A stretch of 64,000 nt of DNA from Polyangiaceae bacterium (GCA_041389725.1 JAWKRG010000004.1:682001-746000); one strand, 5' to 3'; shown: positions 1 to 9,042, numbered from the stretch's first letter. Numbers and translations are program-made. Notes: generated from the letters alone by a model not told the origin.

Positions 1-4
1 CGCA

Positions 5-1174
5 ATGCTCGCCGCGCTGTCGTGCTCCGCGTGTGCCGGCACCACGCTACGCGAGGGCGGACACGTGTCCACGGACGCGCGGGCCTACTTTGGGCCCGCG
101 CGCTTTGCCGACCAGAAATCGGGGAACGGACTCTCGCTCCGGATGGAGCCGGAGCTGAGTGTGCAGTCCGAGTCCGAGGAGCACACCGTCACGCTGCATC
201 CCTTCATTCGCATGGATCCGGCGGATGAGCAGCGCACTCACTACGATCTGCGACAAGCCGACTACGTGTTCGCCACGGGCCCCCTGACGACTGGCGTCGG
301 GGTCGGACTATTCAGCTGGGGAGTGCTGGAAGCGCACAAGCTAGTCGACATCATCAATCAGAGCGACTTGGTCGAAGACATTGGTGGTAGTGAGAAGCTG
401 GGGCAGCCCTACGTCGGCAGTGGTCTCAGCGGCGAGAGTTGGTCGTTGCGCGCGCTGTATCTGCCCTACTCTCGTGATCGCACCTTTCCTGGTGACGAGG
501 GGCGCCTGCGCTTTCCCCTCGTGGTCGACACGGACCAGCCGCAGTACGAATCGAGCCTCGCGCGCTTTCACCCGGGTTTCGCCGGACGCGGGTCGATCAG
601 CGTGGGCGAACTCGACTTGGGGCTGTCGGCCTTCGCGGGTCTATCGCGAGAACCGCGCTTCTACGCGCAGCTCACCGAGCGTGCGGTCATTCCACGCTAC
701 GAGCAACTGCGACACGTGGGCGTGGACGCCCAGTGGACGCACGAAGCGCTCAGTTTGAAGCTGGAAGCAACGGCGCGCACCTGGTCGACGACCTTTCGTC
801 CTTCCGCCGGGATCGGCGGCGGACTCGAGTATTCGTTCTTCGACATCGGTCCCTTTGGCTACGACCTCACCCTCGTAGGCGAGTACTACTGGGACAACCG
901 CCCCCTGGATGCCCCTGTCACCCTCTACGATCACGACGCCTTTGGCGGATTCCGGTTTGCGCTGAACGACGACTCGGACACCATGCTCTTGGCGGGCATG
1001 TTGGTGGACGTGGACACGGGGTTTTCGTCGCTGCAGGTCTCTGCGTCACGCCGCCTCGGAGAGCGTTGGCGGCTGTTTCTCGAGGGCCGCGGCTTCTTCG
1101 GGCCGGAGGGCATTCTGGAGAGTTCGCTGCTGTCCGACGACTACGCGCAGCTGCGCGTGGCCTACTACTTTTGA
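5..1174 (+). CDS. Putative outer-membrane beta-barrel-like protein, possibly 5'-truncated
   Basis: Protein of about 389 residues that I cannot assign to a named family. The first residues are short, hydrophobic and Cys-containing (MLAALSCSACAGTT), which looks like the end of a signal peptide. The frame is open to the left edge of the window, so the true start may lie outside it. The rest is rich in alternating polar and aromatic residues with many Tyr and Phe and repeated Gly-x-Leu strands. It ends in VAYYF, the C-terminal aromatic expected of outer-membrane barrel proteins. No catalytic motif is visible. It converges on the LysR gene. An outer-membrane location is an inference from composition and the terminal Phe. 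Confidence 0.6.
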   Translation: MLAALSCSACAGTTLREGGHVSTDARAYFGPARFADQKSGNGLSLRMEPELSVQSESEEHTVTLHPFIRMDPADEQRTHYDLRQADYVFATGPLTTGVGVGLFSWGVLEAHKLVDIINQSDLVEDIGGSEKLGQPYVGSGLSGESWSLRALYLPYSRDRTFPGDEGRLRFPLVVDTDQPQYESSLARFHPGFAGRGSISVGELDLGLSAFAGLSREPRFYAQLTERAVIPRYEQLRHVGVDAQWTHEALSLKLEATARTWSTTFRPSAGIGGGLEYSFFDIGPFGYDLTLVGEYYWDNRPLDAPVTLYDHDAFGGFRFALNDDSDTMLLAGMLVDVDTGFSSLQVSASRRLGERWRLFLEGRGFFGPEGILESSLLSDDYAQLRVAYYF

Positions 1175-1187
1175 AGCCATGGCCCCG

Positions 1188-2072
1188 TCATTCGGCGCGC
1201 GCCCGCGCCGCCTGAGCGGCTTTGCGCAGGGCGGCCAGCACCGTGTCCGTGCGCGGATGGGCGGCGAGGGGTCGTCGAAACATCATGTACACGGGAGCTC
1301 GCTCGGCGATGGGTGCTTCGAGCTGCACGAGCTGGGCGCGTCGACCGGCCCAATGGGGCAAGAACAGCAGGTACTTTCCCGTCTTGCTGGCTTGCACGGC
1401 ATCGTGGATGCACTCGACCCGCAGAGTGATCTTGCGCGGAACCCCGGGAGGCCAGAGATCCCGCGTTCGCGTCGTGGGACCGATGAACCCATGCTCGGCG
1501 AGCTGTTCGAGGCTGACGCTCCCGTGTTGCGCCAAGGGGTGTGCTTCGCTGCAGTACACGCCAAACTCGTTCTCGAGCAGCTGCTCTGCGACCAGATCTT
1601 CGTCGCTGGCGGGAGTGGACACGAGCGCGATGTCCAGTTGCCCCGCGCGCAGCTGCGGCGCGGCATTGGCGGCGCCCACGCTGGCTACGTGCAGCACCAG
1701 GTCCGGGTGCTCGGCGGCCAAGAGCTCAGCCGCGTCCAGGGCCAACCAGGAAAAGGCCTCGCGTGCCGCGATGTGCACGCCGCCGCGCAGCGACTCGGCG
1801 CGCACGTCGTCGATGCCTTCGTCGATCAGGCGCATTGCGCTTCGAACCGAGCGTAGGAAGGTGCGCCCGCGCTCGTTGAGCTCCAAGCGGCGCCCGACAC
1901 GGTCGAACATGGGTTCGCCCACTTCCTCTTCCAGCAGCGCGACGGCGCGCGAAAGCGCGGACGGGCTGATCCCCAGGTCCTTCGCCGCGGTGGGCAGATG
2001 GGTGCGCTCCCCGACGGCCCTGAACGCGGGCAGCCAGTTCCAGAGCGTGTACATACGGCGAACGCGATCCAT
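1188..2072 (-). CDS. LysR-family transcriptional regulator
   Basis: A 294-residue protein, the usual LysR length. The N-terminal winged helix-turn-helix is clear at about residues 10-70: hydrophobic WNWLPAFRAVGE, then LPTAAKDLGISPSALSRAVA and LEEEVGEPMFDR. An effector-binding domain follows at about residues 90-290, containing a typical LDIALVS strand. LysR proteins normally bind DNA as tetramers and respond to a small molecule. The neighbours give no obvious target: the outer-membrane-like gene converges from the left, and a 478-base gene-free stretch lies upstream. The start codon leaves a compact N-terminus ahead of the helix-turn-helix. Family assignment is firm; the inducer and regulon are unknown. 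Confidence 0.9.
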   Translation of the reverse strand: MDRVRRMYTLWNWLPAFRAVGERTHLPTAAKDLGISPSALSRAVALLEEEVGEPMFDRVGRRLELNERGRTFLRSVRSAMRLIDEGIDDVRAESLRGGVHIAAREAFSWLALDAAELLAAEHPDLVLHVASVGAANAAPQLRAGQLDIALVSTPASDEDLVAEQLLENEFGVYCSEAHPLAQHGSVSLEQLAEHGFIGPTTRTRDLWPPGVPRKITLRVECIHDAVQASKTGKYLLFLPHWAGRRAQLVQLEAPIAERAPVYMMFRRPLAAHPRTDTVLAALRKAAQAARARAE

Positions 2073-2550
2073 CGAGCGTGCCCGGGACTTTTGCGCCGGG
2101 GCACTGGCGTGTCAACGGCAGTTGCCGCGCACATTCAGCTACCAGACTCGAGGTGCTGGAAGCTGCGGGGCTCGTTCTCCTGTTGCTCTGCCACCTCGCC
2201 GTGCACGACGCCGATCTGATCGACGGCGGCCCGTCCGTCACCGGACACGTGGCCTTCAGCGGCAAGAGCAACAACGATCTAGCTGACGCGGGCGTGTGTC
2301 GCTTTTCGTGCAAGAGCCCGTGACCGCTCTTCCGGCCGGGACGGCCCGGTCCGACACCGAGCCAGGTGAAACCCGAGTCCAGTGCCACGGTAGCGAGGCA
2401 TTGCCCGCTTCTGCGGGGACGCTTCTTCCGCGGGGCGTCGTGGCGAGTTCTACCCTCGTGCTCCAGATTGGTGGGGTGCTAGGGTCCGGGGACGGAAGGT
2501 CGAGCGGTGGCTGGGCGTAGGTACGGGCACCGTTTCGGCACAAGCGCGCC
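2073..2550. other. Gene-free intergenic region between divergent LysR and kinase genes
   Basis: No convincing gene is visible in these 478 bases. An 81-codon frame (2078-2323, plus) has a hydrophobic stretch but no family features and poor codon character. The segment probably carries the divergent promoters of the LysR gene and the kinase. A G/C-rich inverted sequence lies around 2333-2350 (CCGGCCGGGACGGCCCGG). No clear -35/-10 pair was identified. Confidence 0.4.
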
Positions 2551-4020
2551 ATGCCAGGTCTAGACCCCTCGCTGCTGCAGCTACTGCCCGGGGCCGTCAT
2601 TGGCGACCGGTACGAAGTAGTGCGCCGAATCAAGCAGGGTGGCATGGGCGCGGTGTACGAGGTGCTGGACCGCCAAACCAATCGGCGCCGCGGGCTCAAG
2701 ATGTTGCTGCCGTCGGTAGCGCTGGATGCCGTGAGCCGAGAGCGGTTCCGGCGCGAGGCCACGGTTTCCGGCAGGGTCGAGAGTGATCACATCGTCGAGA
2801 CCATCGACGCGGGAACGGACCAGAAGACCCGCGCGGACTACCTGGTCATGGAGCTGCTGCGGGGCGAGGACCTGGGCGCGGAGCTGGCACGCCGAGGGCG
2901 CATTCCTGCAGTCGAGGTGCTCGCCTACTTGTCCCAGGTGGCTGCGGGCCTGCACAAGGTCCATGCCGAGGGGATTGCTCACCGCGATCTCAAGCTGGAG
3001 AACATCTTCGTCACCAGACGCGATGATGGCTCCCCGCACTTGAAGCTCCTGGACTTCGGCGTCGCCAAAGTATTCGAGGCTGCGACAGGGCCCCTGCAGA
3101 CGACCCAAGTCGTTGGCACCCCACTGTACATGGCCCCCGAACAGTTGACCGGGGACGCGCTGATCGATCATCGCGCGGACCTCTACTCCTTGGGGCACCT
3201 CACCTTTGCGATGCTCGTGGGACACGCCTACTGGGAGCCGGAGCTGCGCGACTCGGCCACGATCTACCGCTTCATGAGTCAGGTCATGGCTGGCGCCGTG
3301 GAAAGCGCGACGACGCGGGCTTCGCTGTACGGTGTGCAGCTTTCGACGGAGTTCGACGCGTGGTTTTCCAAAGCGACGGCTCGCGATGCGAACGACCGCT
3401 TTCAATCGGCGATCACCATGCTGCTCGCCCTTGCGGAGGCTTTCGGGTTGGAGCCGCCACCCGTGCTCGTGAACCGCGTCGATGCGCCCGCGACGGATCC
3501 CTTCGGTGCAACCACGGCGTTGCCAGGCGGAGACAGCACGACAGGGGTCGTCGGCCCGCGCGCGAAGACCACTCACTCCAGGGCGCGGGTCGTCACCGCC
3601 GCGATAGTCTTGGTGATTCTCGCGGGCGGGGTCGCGCTTTGGCGCGTGGCCGCCAGCAGTGCGACCGCCACGCGTTCGCTCGAAACGGATTCCGCCGGAC
3701 GGACACCCGCATCGCAGCCCGGTGTGGAAAGCTCGCGAGCGGCCAGCGCGCAGATCGCGCGGGTCACGACCGCGCAAAGCACGCAAGCCCCAGCGTCAGG
3801 CGACAAGGCCGCGGAAACGGCGCCCGAGCCGAGCGCGGATCCTGCCGCGCCAATGAAGCCCCCATCTCGTGAGCCCGCGCCGCCAAGGTCTTCGCCGGCA
3901 AAGCCCTCCGGTTCACTCGCGATTCCGCAAGGGCCAGTGGCCAAGCCGAAGCCCGCGCCTGCGCCAGCTTCTGGGACGGCGAAGCCCAAGGGAGGCTATG
4001 ATCCTCTCGATGAGCTGTGA
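2551..4020 (+). CDS. Transmembrane Ser/Thr protein kinase (Hanks type)
   Basis: A 489-residue kinase. The catalytic domain spans about residues 20-295. The glycine loop is IKQGGMGAVYEV, the ATP-anchoring Lys is K50, the catalytic loop is HRDLKLEN (D146), and DFG (D168) and APEQ (about 195-198) follow, so all key residues are present. A single membrane segment at about 346-367 precedes a Pro/Ala/Ser/Lys-rich tail of about 120 residues predicted to be outside the cytoplasm. The tail lacks PASTA or other recognisable sensor repeats. The 3' end overlaps the next gene, which encodes a PEGA-like membrane protein. This suggests translational coupling and a shared signalling role, which is an inference. 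Its substrates are unknown. Confidence 0.93.
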   Translation: MPGLDPSLLQLLPGAVIGDRYEVVRRIKQGGMGAVYEVLDRQTNRRRGLKMLLPSVALDAVSRERFRREATVSGRVESDHIVETIDAGTDQKTRADYLVMELLRGEDLGAELARRGRIPAVEVLAYLSQVAAGLHKVHAEGIAHRDLKLENIFVTRRDDGSPHLKLLDFGVAKVFEAATGPLQTTQVVGTPLYMAPEQLTGDALIDHRADLYSLGHLTFAMLVGHAYWEPELRDSATIYRFMSQVMAGAVESATTRASLYGVQLSTEFDAWFSKATARDANDRFQSAITMLLALAEAFGLEPPPVLVNRVDAPATDPFGATTALPGGDSTTGVVGPRAKTTHSRARVVTAAIVLVILAGGVALWRVAASSATATRSLETDSAGRTPASQPGVESSRAASAQIARVTTAQSTQAPASGDKAAETAPEPSADPAAPMKPPSREPAPPRSSPAKPSGSLAIPQGPVAKPKPAPAPASGTAKPKGGYDPLDEL

Positions 4021-5071
4021 GCCCGCCAACAACGGCACGCGCTCTTGCTTTGCTTCCGCCGCGCCTCGCATCCTCCGTTTCGGTCTGGTCGCCGCCGCCC
4101 TCGCTCTAGCTGGATCGGCGCGTGGACAGACCGACGGCGTCGAGGTCGATCCCGCGGCGGCTGCGCTCTTTCGCAAGGGCCGCACGCTGGTTGCACAAGG
4201 TGATTGGGCTGCGGGCTGTGAGAAGTTCCGCGAGAGCCTGGCGCGGCATGCTTCTGCAAGCACCGTGCTGAACCTCGCCCAATGCGCCGAGCACGAAGGC
4301 AAGACGGCTTCCGCGTGGGCGCTCTACCAACGGGCGCAGGTAGTGAATCGAGAAACTCGCCTCGAAGGGCGTCGACGCGTATTGGATGAAATCGCGAGCG
4401 CTGGCATTGCCAGACTCGAGCCCACCCTGCCCCGATTGATCGTGATCGTTTCGAACTCACCCGAGGGAGTCGACGTGCAGGAGTCCGGGCGCAGCCTGCC
4501 ACTCGAAGAAGCAGTTCCTCTCGACCCAGGGACGCACGAGATTTCGGCGTCGGCTCCTGGCTTCGAGCCCTTCGCGCGTAGCGTAGCACTCGTCGCTGGC
4601 AAGACGACTCGGCTCGAAATAGAACTCACGCCCCTGCCGGCAGAGCCGAAGGCTGCGGCGCCGCTGGCCCCTCACCGCAAGGGCCCAACCCCTGCCGCCA
4701 CAGACACCACCAGGCCCGAACCTGCTGACGAGGTCCCCACCTGGGCCTGGGTAGTGGGCGGTGGCGGCATCGTGGCGACCGGCGTCGCGGTGTTCTTCGT
4801 CTTCGACGCGATCGACGCGCGCAATCAGCTCGTGCAAAAGTGCGGTTCGGATCTGGTCTGCACCGAGGATCCGACTTTCGATCCGGGGCCCCTCAACTCA
4901 CGCAAGAACCGGAGCATCGGGTTGGCCGGCGGACTCGGCGCGGCGGGCGCCGTCGCGATCACCGCGTCGGCAGTGGCCATTCTCTCCGCGCGGTCGAGAC
5001 CCGCGCGAGCAAGCGGCGGCGTGTGGTTGGCGCCGCAGAGTGCGGGGGGCAGCCTGTCGCTGCAGTTCTAG
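4010..5071 (+). CDS. PEGA-like membrane protein paired with Ser/Thr kinase
   Basis: About 353 residues from the ATG at 4010. An ATG at 3998 is in frame, but it lies only 2 nt after the AAGGGAGG sequence at 3988-3995, while 4010 lies 14 nt after it, so either could be used. Both overlap the kinase stop. The N-terminus carries a signal-type hydrophobic segment (FGLVAAALALAGSARG). A helical, TPR-like stretch follows (ALFRKGRTLVAQGDW, then a run of Ala/Leu helices). A PEGA-like beta domain comes next (VSNSPEGVDV, LDPGTHEISASAPGFEPF). Two hydrophobic segments are near the C-terminus (WAWVVGGGGIVATGVAVFF and a Gly/Ala-rich helix). The overlap with the kinase suggests a partner or phosphorylation target; the function is otherwise unknown. 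Confidence 0.75.
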   Translation: MSCEPANNGTRSCFASAAPRILRFGLVAAALALAGSARGQTDGVEVDPAAAALFRKGRTLVAQGDWAAGCEKFRESLARHASASTVLNLAQCAEHEGKTASAWALYQRAQVVNRETRLEGRRRVLDEIASAGIARLEPTLPRLIVIVSNSPEGVDVQESGRSLPLEEAVPLDPGTHEISASAPGFEPFARSVALVAGKTTRLEIELTPLPAEPKAAAPLAPHRKGPTPAATDTTRPEPADEVPTWAWVVGGGGIVATGVAVFFVFDAIDARNQLVQKCGSDLVCTEDPTFDPGPLNSRKNRSIGLAGGLGAAGAVAITASAVAILSARSRPARASGGVWLAPQSAGGSLSLQF

Positions 5072-5716
5072 CTAGACTTCGGAGAACTCACGGCGCAGGG
5101 ATGCCACGGCGGCGCGAACCGACTTGCGCGCCGCAGCTGCATCGTCGCACGCCAGGTGCTGGGCGATCTCCTCGAAGCTCTCACCACGAAGCCACGCGGT
5201 GAGTGCGGTGTACTGTTCCTCGGGCAAGCGCGCCTGGGCGAATTCGAGCAACTGTCGCGCGGTTTGGGCCGCCGTCACGGGTGGTCGCGTTCCGTGTTCG
5301 TCCATCGGCAGTGTGAGCGTGAACTCGTTCAGCACGCGAACCGGACTGACGGGCAGCTCGGAGTCATGCTGCTTGCTGCGACTTCCCCTTTGAAAATCGC
5401 GCGCGGCGTTGGCGAGTACGATCCGTAGCCAATCGTGAAAAGTCTTGTCCGGGTGGCGCTCGCGCCAGCCTTCGTAGGAGCGCAATCCGTGCAGGTCATT
5501 GCGGCTCAGCTTCTCGATCACACTGACAGCGACTTCCCGACGCTCATCCTCACCCGGAGCCAGTACTCGCAGGCGTCGGCTCGTGGCGAGCAAGCTCATC
5601 ATCTCGGGCCAGAGCGCGTTCACCAGATGCATGAACGCTGCGGGCGGGCCCGAGAGAGCGCTCAGCGCGAGCTTCTCGGCCTGTTTCGCGTCGAATTCGC
5701 CCACCGCACCGGCCAC
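5072..5716 (-). CDS. Sigma-70-like (ECF-type) RNA polymerase sigma factor, divergent
   Basis: A 214-residue protein with the layout of a small sigma factor. The region-2-like part includes VAVSVIEKLSRNDLHGLRSY and FHDWLRIVLANAARDFQRG. The C-terminal part resembles region 4, with a helix-turn-helix (LRGESFEEIAQHLACDD, then RKSVRAAVASLRREF). It is more divergent than ordinary ECF sigma factors, so promoter recognition is inferred rather than shown. It converges with no gap on the PEGA-like gene, whose stop ends at 5071. No anti-sigma gene is adjacent. The divergent neighbour is a Cys-rich lipoprotein that could be a target. It may instead be a sigma-like regulator that has lost core activity. 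Confidence 0.7.
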   Translation of the reverse strand: MAGAVGEFDAKQAEKLALSALSGPPAAFMHLVNALWPEMMSLLATSRRLRVLAPGEDERREVAVSVIEKLSRNDLHGLRSYEGWRERHPDKTFHDWLRIVLANAARDFQRGSRSKQHDSELPVSPVRVLNEFTLTLPMDEHGTRPPVTAAQTARQLLEFAQARLPEEQYTALTAWLRGESFEEIAQHLACDDAAAARKSVRAAVASLRREFSEV

Positions 5717-5876
5717 CCCCGACTATTACCACCGCGGCGCGGTTCGTCGCTTTCCTCGCTTGACCAAAGTGACCCGCCCGCTAGCCTTCGCGTGACGTTT
5801 CGCGGCGGTCGCTCGTTTGGTCTAGATGAAAGCCGAGATGTGCGGCCTGGGCCGCCGAGGAATTGGAGTCCTTAGA

Positions 5877-7280
5877 ATGAAACACGACCGTTTTCCCACC
5901 CTAGGTCGCCGAGCACGAACCCTCACTGGAGTCGCGCTGACCCTCATCGTGTCGATGTATTCGGGGGTTGGCTGCTCGGATGCCCAGTCCGGCCAGGGCG
6001 CGGGAGCTGCGTCCGGCGCGGGTGGCGGTTCCGGTTGCCCGCTCGCCGTCCTCTGCGACGGCCAGAACGTCGCCACCCTGGATACCTGCACGCAGCAGAA
6101 GCAGGTGCTCACCGCTTGTCCGAAGAGCTGCTACCAGGGGGCCTGTGTGGATTGTGTGCCAGGGGCTGGACAGATCTGCGTCGGCAACGATGTCTACCAG
6201 ATCGACAGTTGCGGCACTCAAGGAGCACTCAAGGAGAGCTGCCCAAACGGTTGCTCCGCAGGCAATTGCATTGCGGCTGGCTGTACTCCCAACGCCGCCA
6301 AGACGTGCGTTGGAGACACCGTGTTTTCCGTCGACTCTTGCGGCAACCGCGAGAACGCCGAGCAGATCTGCAAGGCTGGTTGCGACAACGGCGCATGCAA
6401 GTCCTGCACGCCCAACGCCTTCACGGCCTGCTTCGGCGGTGACATCTACTCGCTGGACAGCTGTGAAGGCCTCGGGCCCATCGCCCAAGACTGTCCCGAC
6501 ACCTGTGAGTTCAGCGGTGGAACCGTCAAGTGCGTCACCAACACGACGTGCACCAAGAACAGTTCGCTGACCTGCTTCCTCGGTGACATCCACTGGGTGG
6601 ACAGCTGCGGTGGCATCCAGCCCGACGTCAGCGAAGACTGTCCCAGCGGCTGCGACAACTCAGGGTGTCTGCCCTGTGTCCCGACGCCAGCAGGCAAGAC
6701 CTGTGTGGGCAACGCCGTACATGAACTACTGGGCGGCTGTCCCGGAACGGCTCCCGCACCCGGCAACAAACTCGAGGACTGCGCCAACGGTTGCGCCAAC
6801 GGGGCCTGCTTGCCGCCCGGCTGCATTCCGGATGTGGGCAAGATCTGCGTCGGCAGCGCGGTTCACAACGTGGACTCGTGCGGCAAGCCCGGCACCCAGA
6901 TCCAGACCTGCCCGGCCGGCTGCACCAGCGGCACCTGCAATCCCGTGGGTAGCGGCGGCACCGGCGGTGGTGGCACGGGCGGCTCAGGTGGAACCGGTGG
7001 TGGTGGTGCGGAGACATGCACCTGCACCAACCTGGACGGACTGCATTGTGTCACTGGCACCACTCAGACCAACTGCTCTGGCTGTTTTGGGGGTCCAGGC
7101 ACTTGCTCGAATCCCACGCTATGCAACGCCGCGTGCTTGGGTCAGTTCAGCTGCGGCGACGGTGGCATCATCGTCGGCGGATCGTGGCTCGGCGACTGCT
7201 CGGGCTGCCCGTCGACGAACAAGAGTGTCTGCATCGACGCCCAGCTTTGCGCCACGCTGAAGTGCGCTATCCCGAACTGA
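5877..7280 (+). CDS. Cys-rich repeat putative lipoprotein
   Basis: About 467 residues. The ATG at 5877 is preferred over upstream ATGs because GGAG at 5865-5868 lies 8 nt before it and it starts directly before the signal peptide. A hydrophobic signal (GVALTLIVSMYSGVGC) ends in a lipid-attachment-like Cys. The mature protein is built from about seven imperfect repeats of 40-45 residues. Each has the pattern CxP(N/D)xxKxCVGxxVxxVDSCG, then about ten residues, then CPxGCxxGxC. A Gly/Thr linker (GGTGGGGTGG type) and a last Cys-rich domain follow. The regular Cys spacing implies disulfide-bonded modules outside the cytoplasm. Function is unknown; surface adhesion or binding is a guess. Confidence 0.8.
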   Translation: MKHDRFPTLGRRARTLTGVALTLIVSMYSGVGCSDAQSGQGAGAASGAGGGSGCPLAVLCDGQNVATLDTCTQQKQVLTACPKSCYQGACVDCVPGAGQICVGNDVYQIDSCGTQGALKESCPNGCSAGNCIAAGCTPNAAKTCVGDTVFSVDSCGNRENAEQICKAGCDNGACKSCTPNAFTACFGGDIYSLDSCEGLGPIAQDCPDTCEFSGGTVKCVTNTTCTKNSSLTCFLGDIHWVDSCGGIQPDVSEDCPSGCDNSGCLPCVPTPAGKTCVGNAVHELLGGCPGTAPAPGNKLEDCANGCANGACLPPGCIPDVGKICVGSAVHNVDSCGKPGTQIQTCPAGCTSGTCNPVGSGGTGGGGTGGSGGTGGGGAETCTCTNLDGLHCVTGTTQTNCSGCFGGPGTCSNPTLCNAACLGQFSCGDGGIIVGGSWLGDCSGCPSTNKSVCIDAQLCATLKCAIPN

Positions 7281-7297
7281 GTCGGGCTGCGGTTTCG

Positions 7298-7328
7298 GCG
7301 TGCGCGCCCGCGTCCCCGTTGCGCGCAC
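7298..7328. terminator. Hairpin between convergent genes, possible bidirectional terminator
   Basis: GCGTGCGC (7298-7305) and GCGCACGC (7321-7328) form a perfect 8-bp stem with a 15-nt loop. It lies just after the stop of the Cys-rich lipoprotein gene and downstream of the convergent gene ending at 7396. There is no U-tract, so termination is inferred from position only. Confidence 0.35.
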
Positions 7329-7345
7329 GCTCCTCTCCTACACCG

Positions 7346-7364
7346 CCGCTCTGAGCACCAACAG
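7346..7364. repeat. 19-nt dispersed repeat, copy 1
   Basis: GCTCTGAGCACCAACAGTG here is identical to 11206-11224. Weaker similarity extends about 35 nt to the left of both copies. This copy lies between two convergent genes. Confidence 0.6.
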
Positions 7365-7395
7365 TGACCCTTTTGCGGGACGCCGAATCCAGGCG

Positions 7396-8505
7396 TCAGC
7401 GTCGAAGGAACCAGCCTATTGCAGCTACGAAGACCAGGAGTAGCAGCGCAACGAAGACGGCGCGGCCGGATCCCCCTCCTAGCCGTCGCCGCGCGTCTTC
7501 TCGAAGGCTCGCCTCGATTTCCGCTGGAAGGGTCGGTTCCCAAGGCTCGAAACTGTCGCTCTCGAGTCGCCAGCGGTCGCGTGAAGCTAGCGGCAGTTCG
7601 CTTCGGAGCTTGCCGTCGACTTCATACGAAGGGTCGAGATCCTCCGTCTTGTCGACATCGAAAGCAAGGGTGACCGGCGCAACGCGCTCGCGGGTGACAC
7701 GGCCGTAGCCGGGGAGCGTGACGTGGTCCTCTTCCTGGCCGACCGATGCGAGCGCACTCGCAATCGCCTGAGCGGAGTCGCGCTGCGTTTCAGCGCGCTC
7801 GTACAGTTGTGCAAGTAGGCACTCGACTCCGCGCAGTTCGTGAGTCAACGTTGTGCGCCCCAGCGGCTTTCCGTCAGCCTCACCGTAGTGACCATAGCCA
7901 GGACGTATCATCGATCGGGCGTCAAAGGCGTTGACCACGGCACGTTCGCTCAGCACGCCGTCGCTGACGGCATGCAGCATGCGGTCGATGAGCGTCGGAT
8001 CTGCATAGCCGAGCGGATCCTCGCCATCGTCGACGTCAGGGTCTGCGGTGTTTGGAACGAACGCATTGAGGGGCCCGCTGAGGTGCTTGGTTGGTAGGTC
8101 GCCTCCTTCGGCGCGGACGCTGAAGAAATCGTCAGCCGTTCGCACGAAGCTGACCTCGTAGATACGGAGCCCCGCTTTGCGCAGTGCCACCACGTCATTG
8201 CCGCGGACGCAGACCAGGGGCTGCGCGCAGAGCCAGCGGTGGACCGCAGGCAGCGCTTCGGCGTCGATGGCTTTCTCGGGTAGCGACAGTTCGACCGCGG
8301 CGCGCGCTGCCTCGAGATCGTTGCGCGCGATCAGCCAGGCCGTGGACTTCCAGTCGCTCACTGAGCCTGAACTCGGGAAGATCGCCCCGCTGTAGGCGTC
8401 GAACTGGTAGCCCTGGTGGGGGCCCAGGACCACCTCGCCGTCTGCGAGCATCGCCGCAACTCCCGGGACCCAGATGCGAGGTTTGCCTTCTGTGAGATCC
8501 GTCAT
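7396..8505 (-). CDS. Conserved-looking hypothetical protein with C-terminal membrane anchor
   Basis: A 369-residue protein I do not recognise. It has no signal peptide. The first 300 residues look soluble, mixed alpha/beta and acidic, with several Asp/Glu-rich loops (TADPDVDDGEDPLGYADPT). The last 20 residues are a single hydrophobic segment (AVFVALLLLVFVAAIGWF) followed by LRR. This suggests a tail-anchored protein with its bulk in the cytoplasm. It stands alone, with the Cys-rich lipoprotein converging and a small lipoprotein gene upstream on the same strand. No catalytic motif was found. A coding region is supported by length, codon character and the clean terminal anchor. Confidence 0.7.
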   Translation of the reverse strand: MTDLTEGKPRIWVPGVAAMLADGEVVLGPHQGYQFDAYSGAIFPSSGSVSDWKSTAWLIARNDLEAARAAVELSLPEKAIDAEALPAVHRWLCAQPLVCVRGNDVVALRKAGLRIYEVSFVRTADDFFSVRAEGGDLPTKHLSGPLNAFVPNTADPDVDDGEDPLGYADPTLIDRMLHAVSDGVLSERAVVNAFDARSMIRPGYGHYGEADGKPLGRTTLTHELRGVECLLAQLYERAETQRDSAQAIASALASVGQEEDHVTLPGYGRVTRERVAPVTLAFDVDKTEDLDPSYEVDGKLRSELPLASRDRWRLESDSFEPWEPTLPAEIEASLREDARRRLGGGSGRAVFVALLLLVFVAAIGWFLRR

Positions 8506-8592
8506 CGTGGTGCCGTCGGTGCCCTAGCCAATCAGACCGTACCGGGTGGGGAACACTTTCATCCTCAAGGTGTTCTCGAGCCCCGCAGGCTC

Positions 8593-9042
8593 TCAATTGC
8601 CGAGCACGCGGACGTAGTACTCCTTCCTGCCCTGAATGGTGTAGGAGCCGTCACCGCTCTTGGCGGCGTAGACTTCGACGCTGCGCCCGAGCGCGGATTC
8701 GGAGCCGTTGGGTAGCGCCCACAAGTCCTCGACATTGCCCCACTCCGAAGGAGCCTCTCCGCGCGTGTCGTGACCGAAGTGCACGTACTTGCTGCCATCG
8801 ACGACCATGTTGCATGACGCATCGCGGGCGCAGTCGAAACGGATCTCAGTGATCTTGCCCGTGAACCTCTCCTCGTTAGGCGCCGCGACCGGGCCCGGGG
8901 CAGTCGCGGCTGGTGCGGCGCCAGGCGGCTGAGCCAGGCCGGGTTGGGGCGGTGAACCGCGCCGTGAGTTTCGCTCGGCGGTGCACCCCGCGAGATTCCC
9001 GACGAGAAGGAATGCGATCAGGACAAAGCGGCAGAAGCGCAT
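8593..9042 (-). CDS. Small putative lipoprotein, unknown function
   Basis: 149 residues from the ATG at 9042, the only start that sits directly before the signal peptide (RFCRFVLIAFLLVGNLAGC). The Cys after LAG fits a lipobox. A Pro/Ala-rich linker of about 35 residues follows, then a compact domain of about 90 residues with two Cys (DCARDASC) and many beta-type stretches (YTIQGRKEYYVRVL). Family unknown. It is divergent from the Cys-rich lipoprotein at 9139, with 96 bases between starts that must hold both promoters. Confidence 0.7.
   Translation of the reverse strand: MRFCRFVLIAFLLVGNLAGCTAERNSRRGSPPQPGLAQPPGAAPAATAPGPVAAPNEERFTGKITEIRFDCARDASCNMVVDGSKYVHFGHDTRGEAPSEWGNVEDLWALPNGSESALGRSVEVYAAKSGDGSYTIQGRKEYYVRVLGN

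Noticed and set aside
2078..2323. 81-codon frame with a short hydrophobic run in the LysR-kinase gap
   Set aside because: No ribosome binding site, no signal or domain features, and typical length for chance frames in such G+C-rich DNA.
2581..3786. 401-codon minus-strand frame opposite the Ser/Thr kinase
   Set aside because: Shadow of the kinase gene, whose plus-strand motifs are complete. The product has no domain signature.
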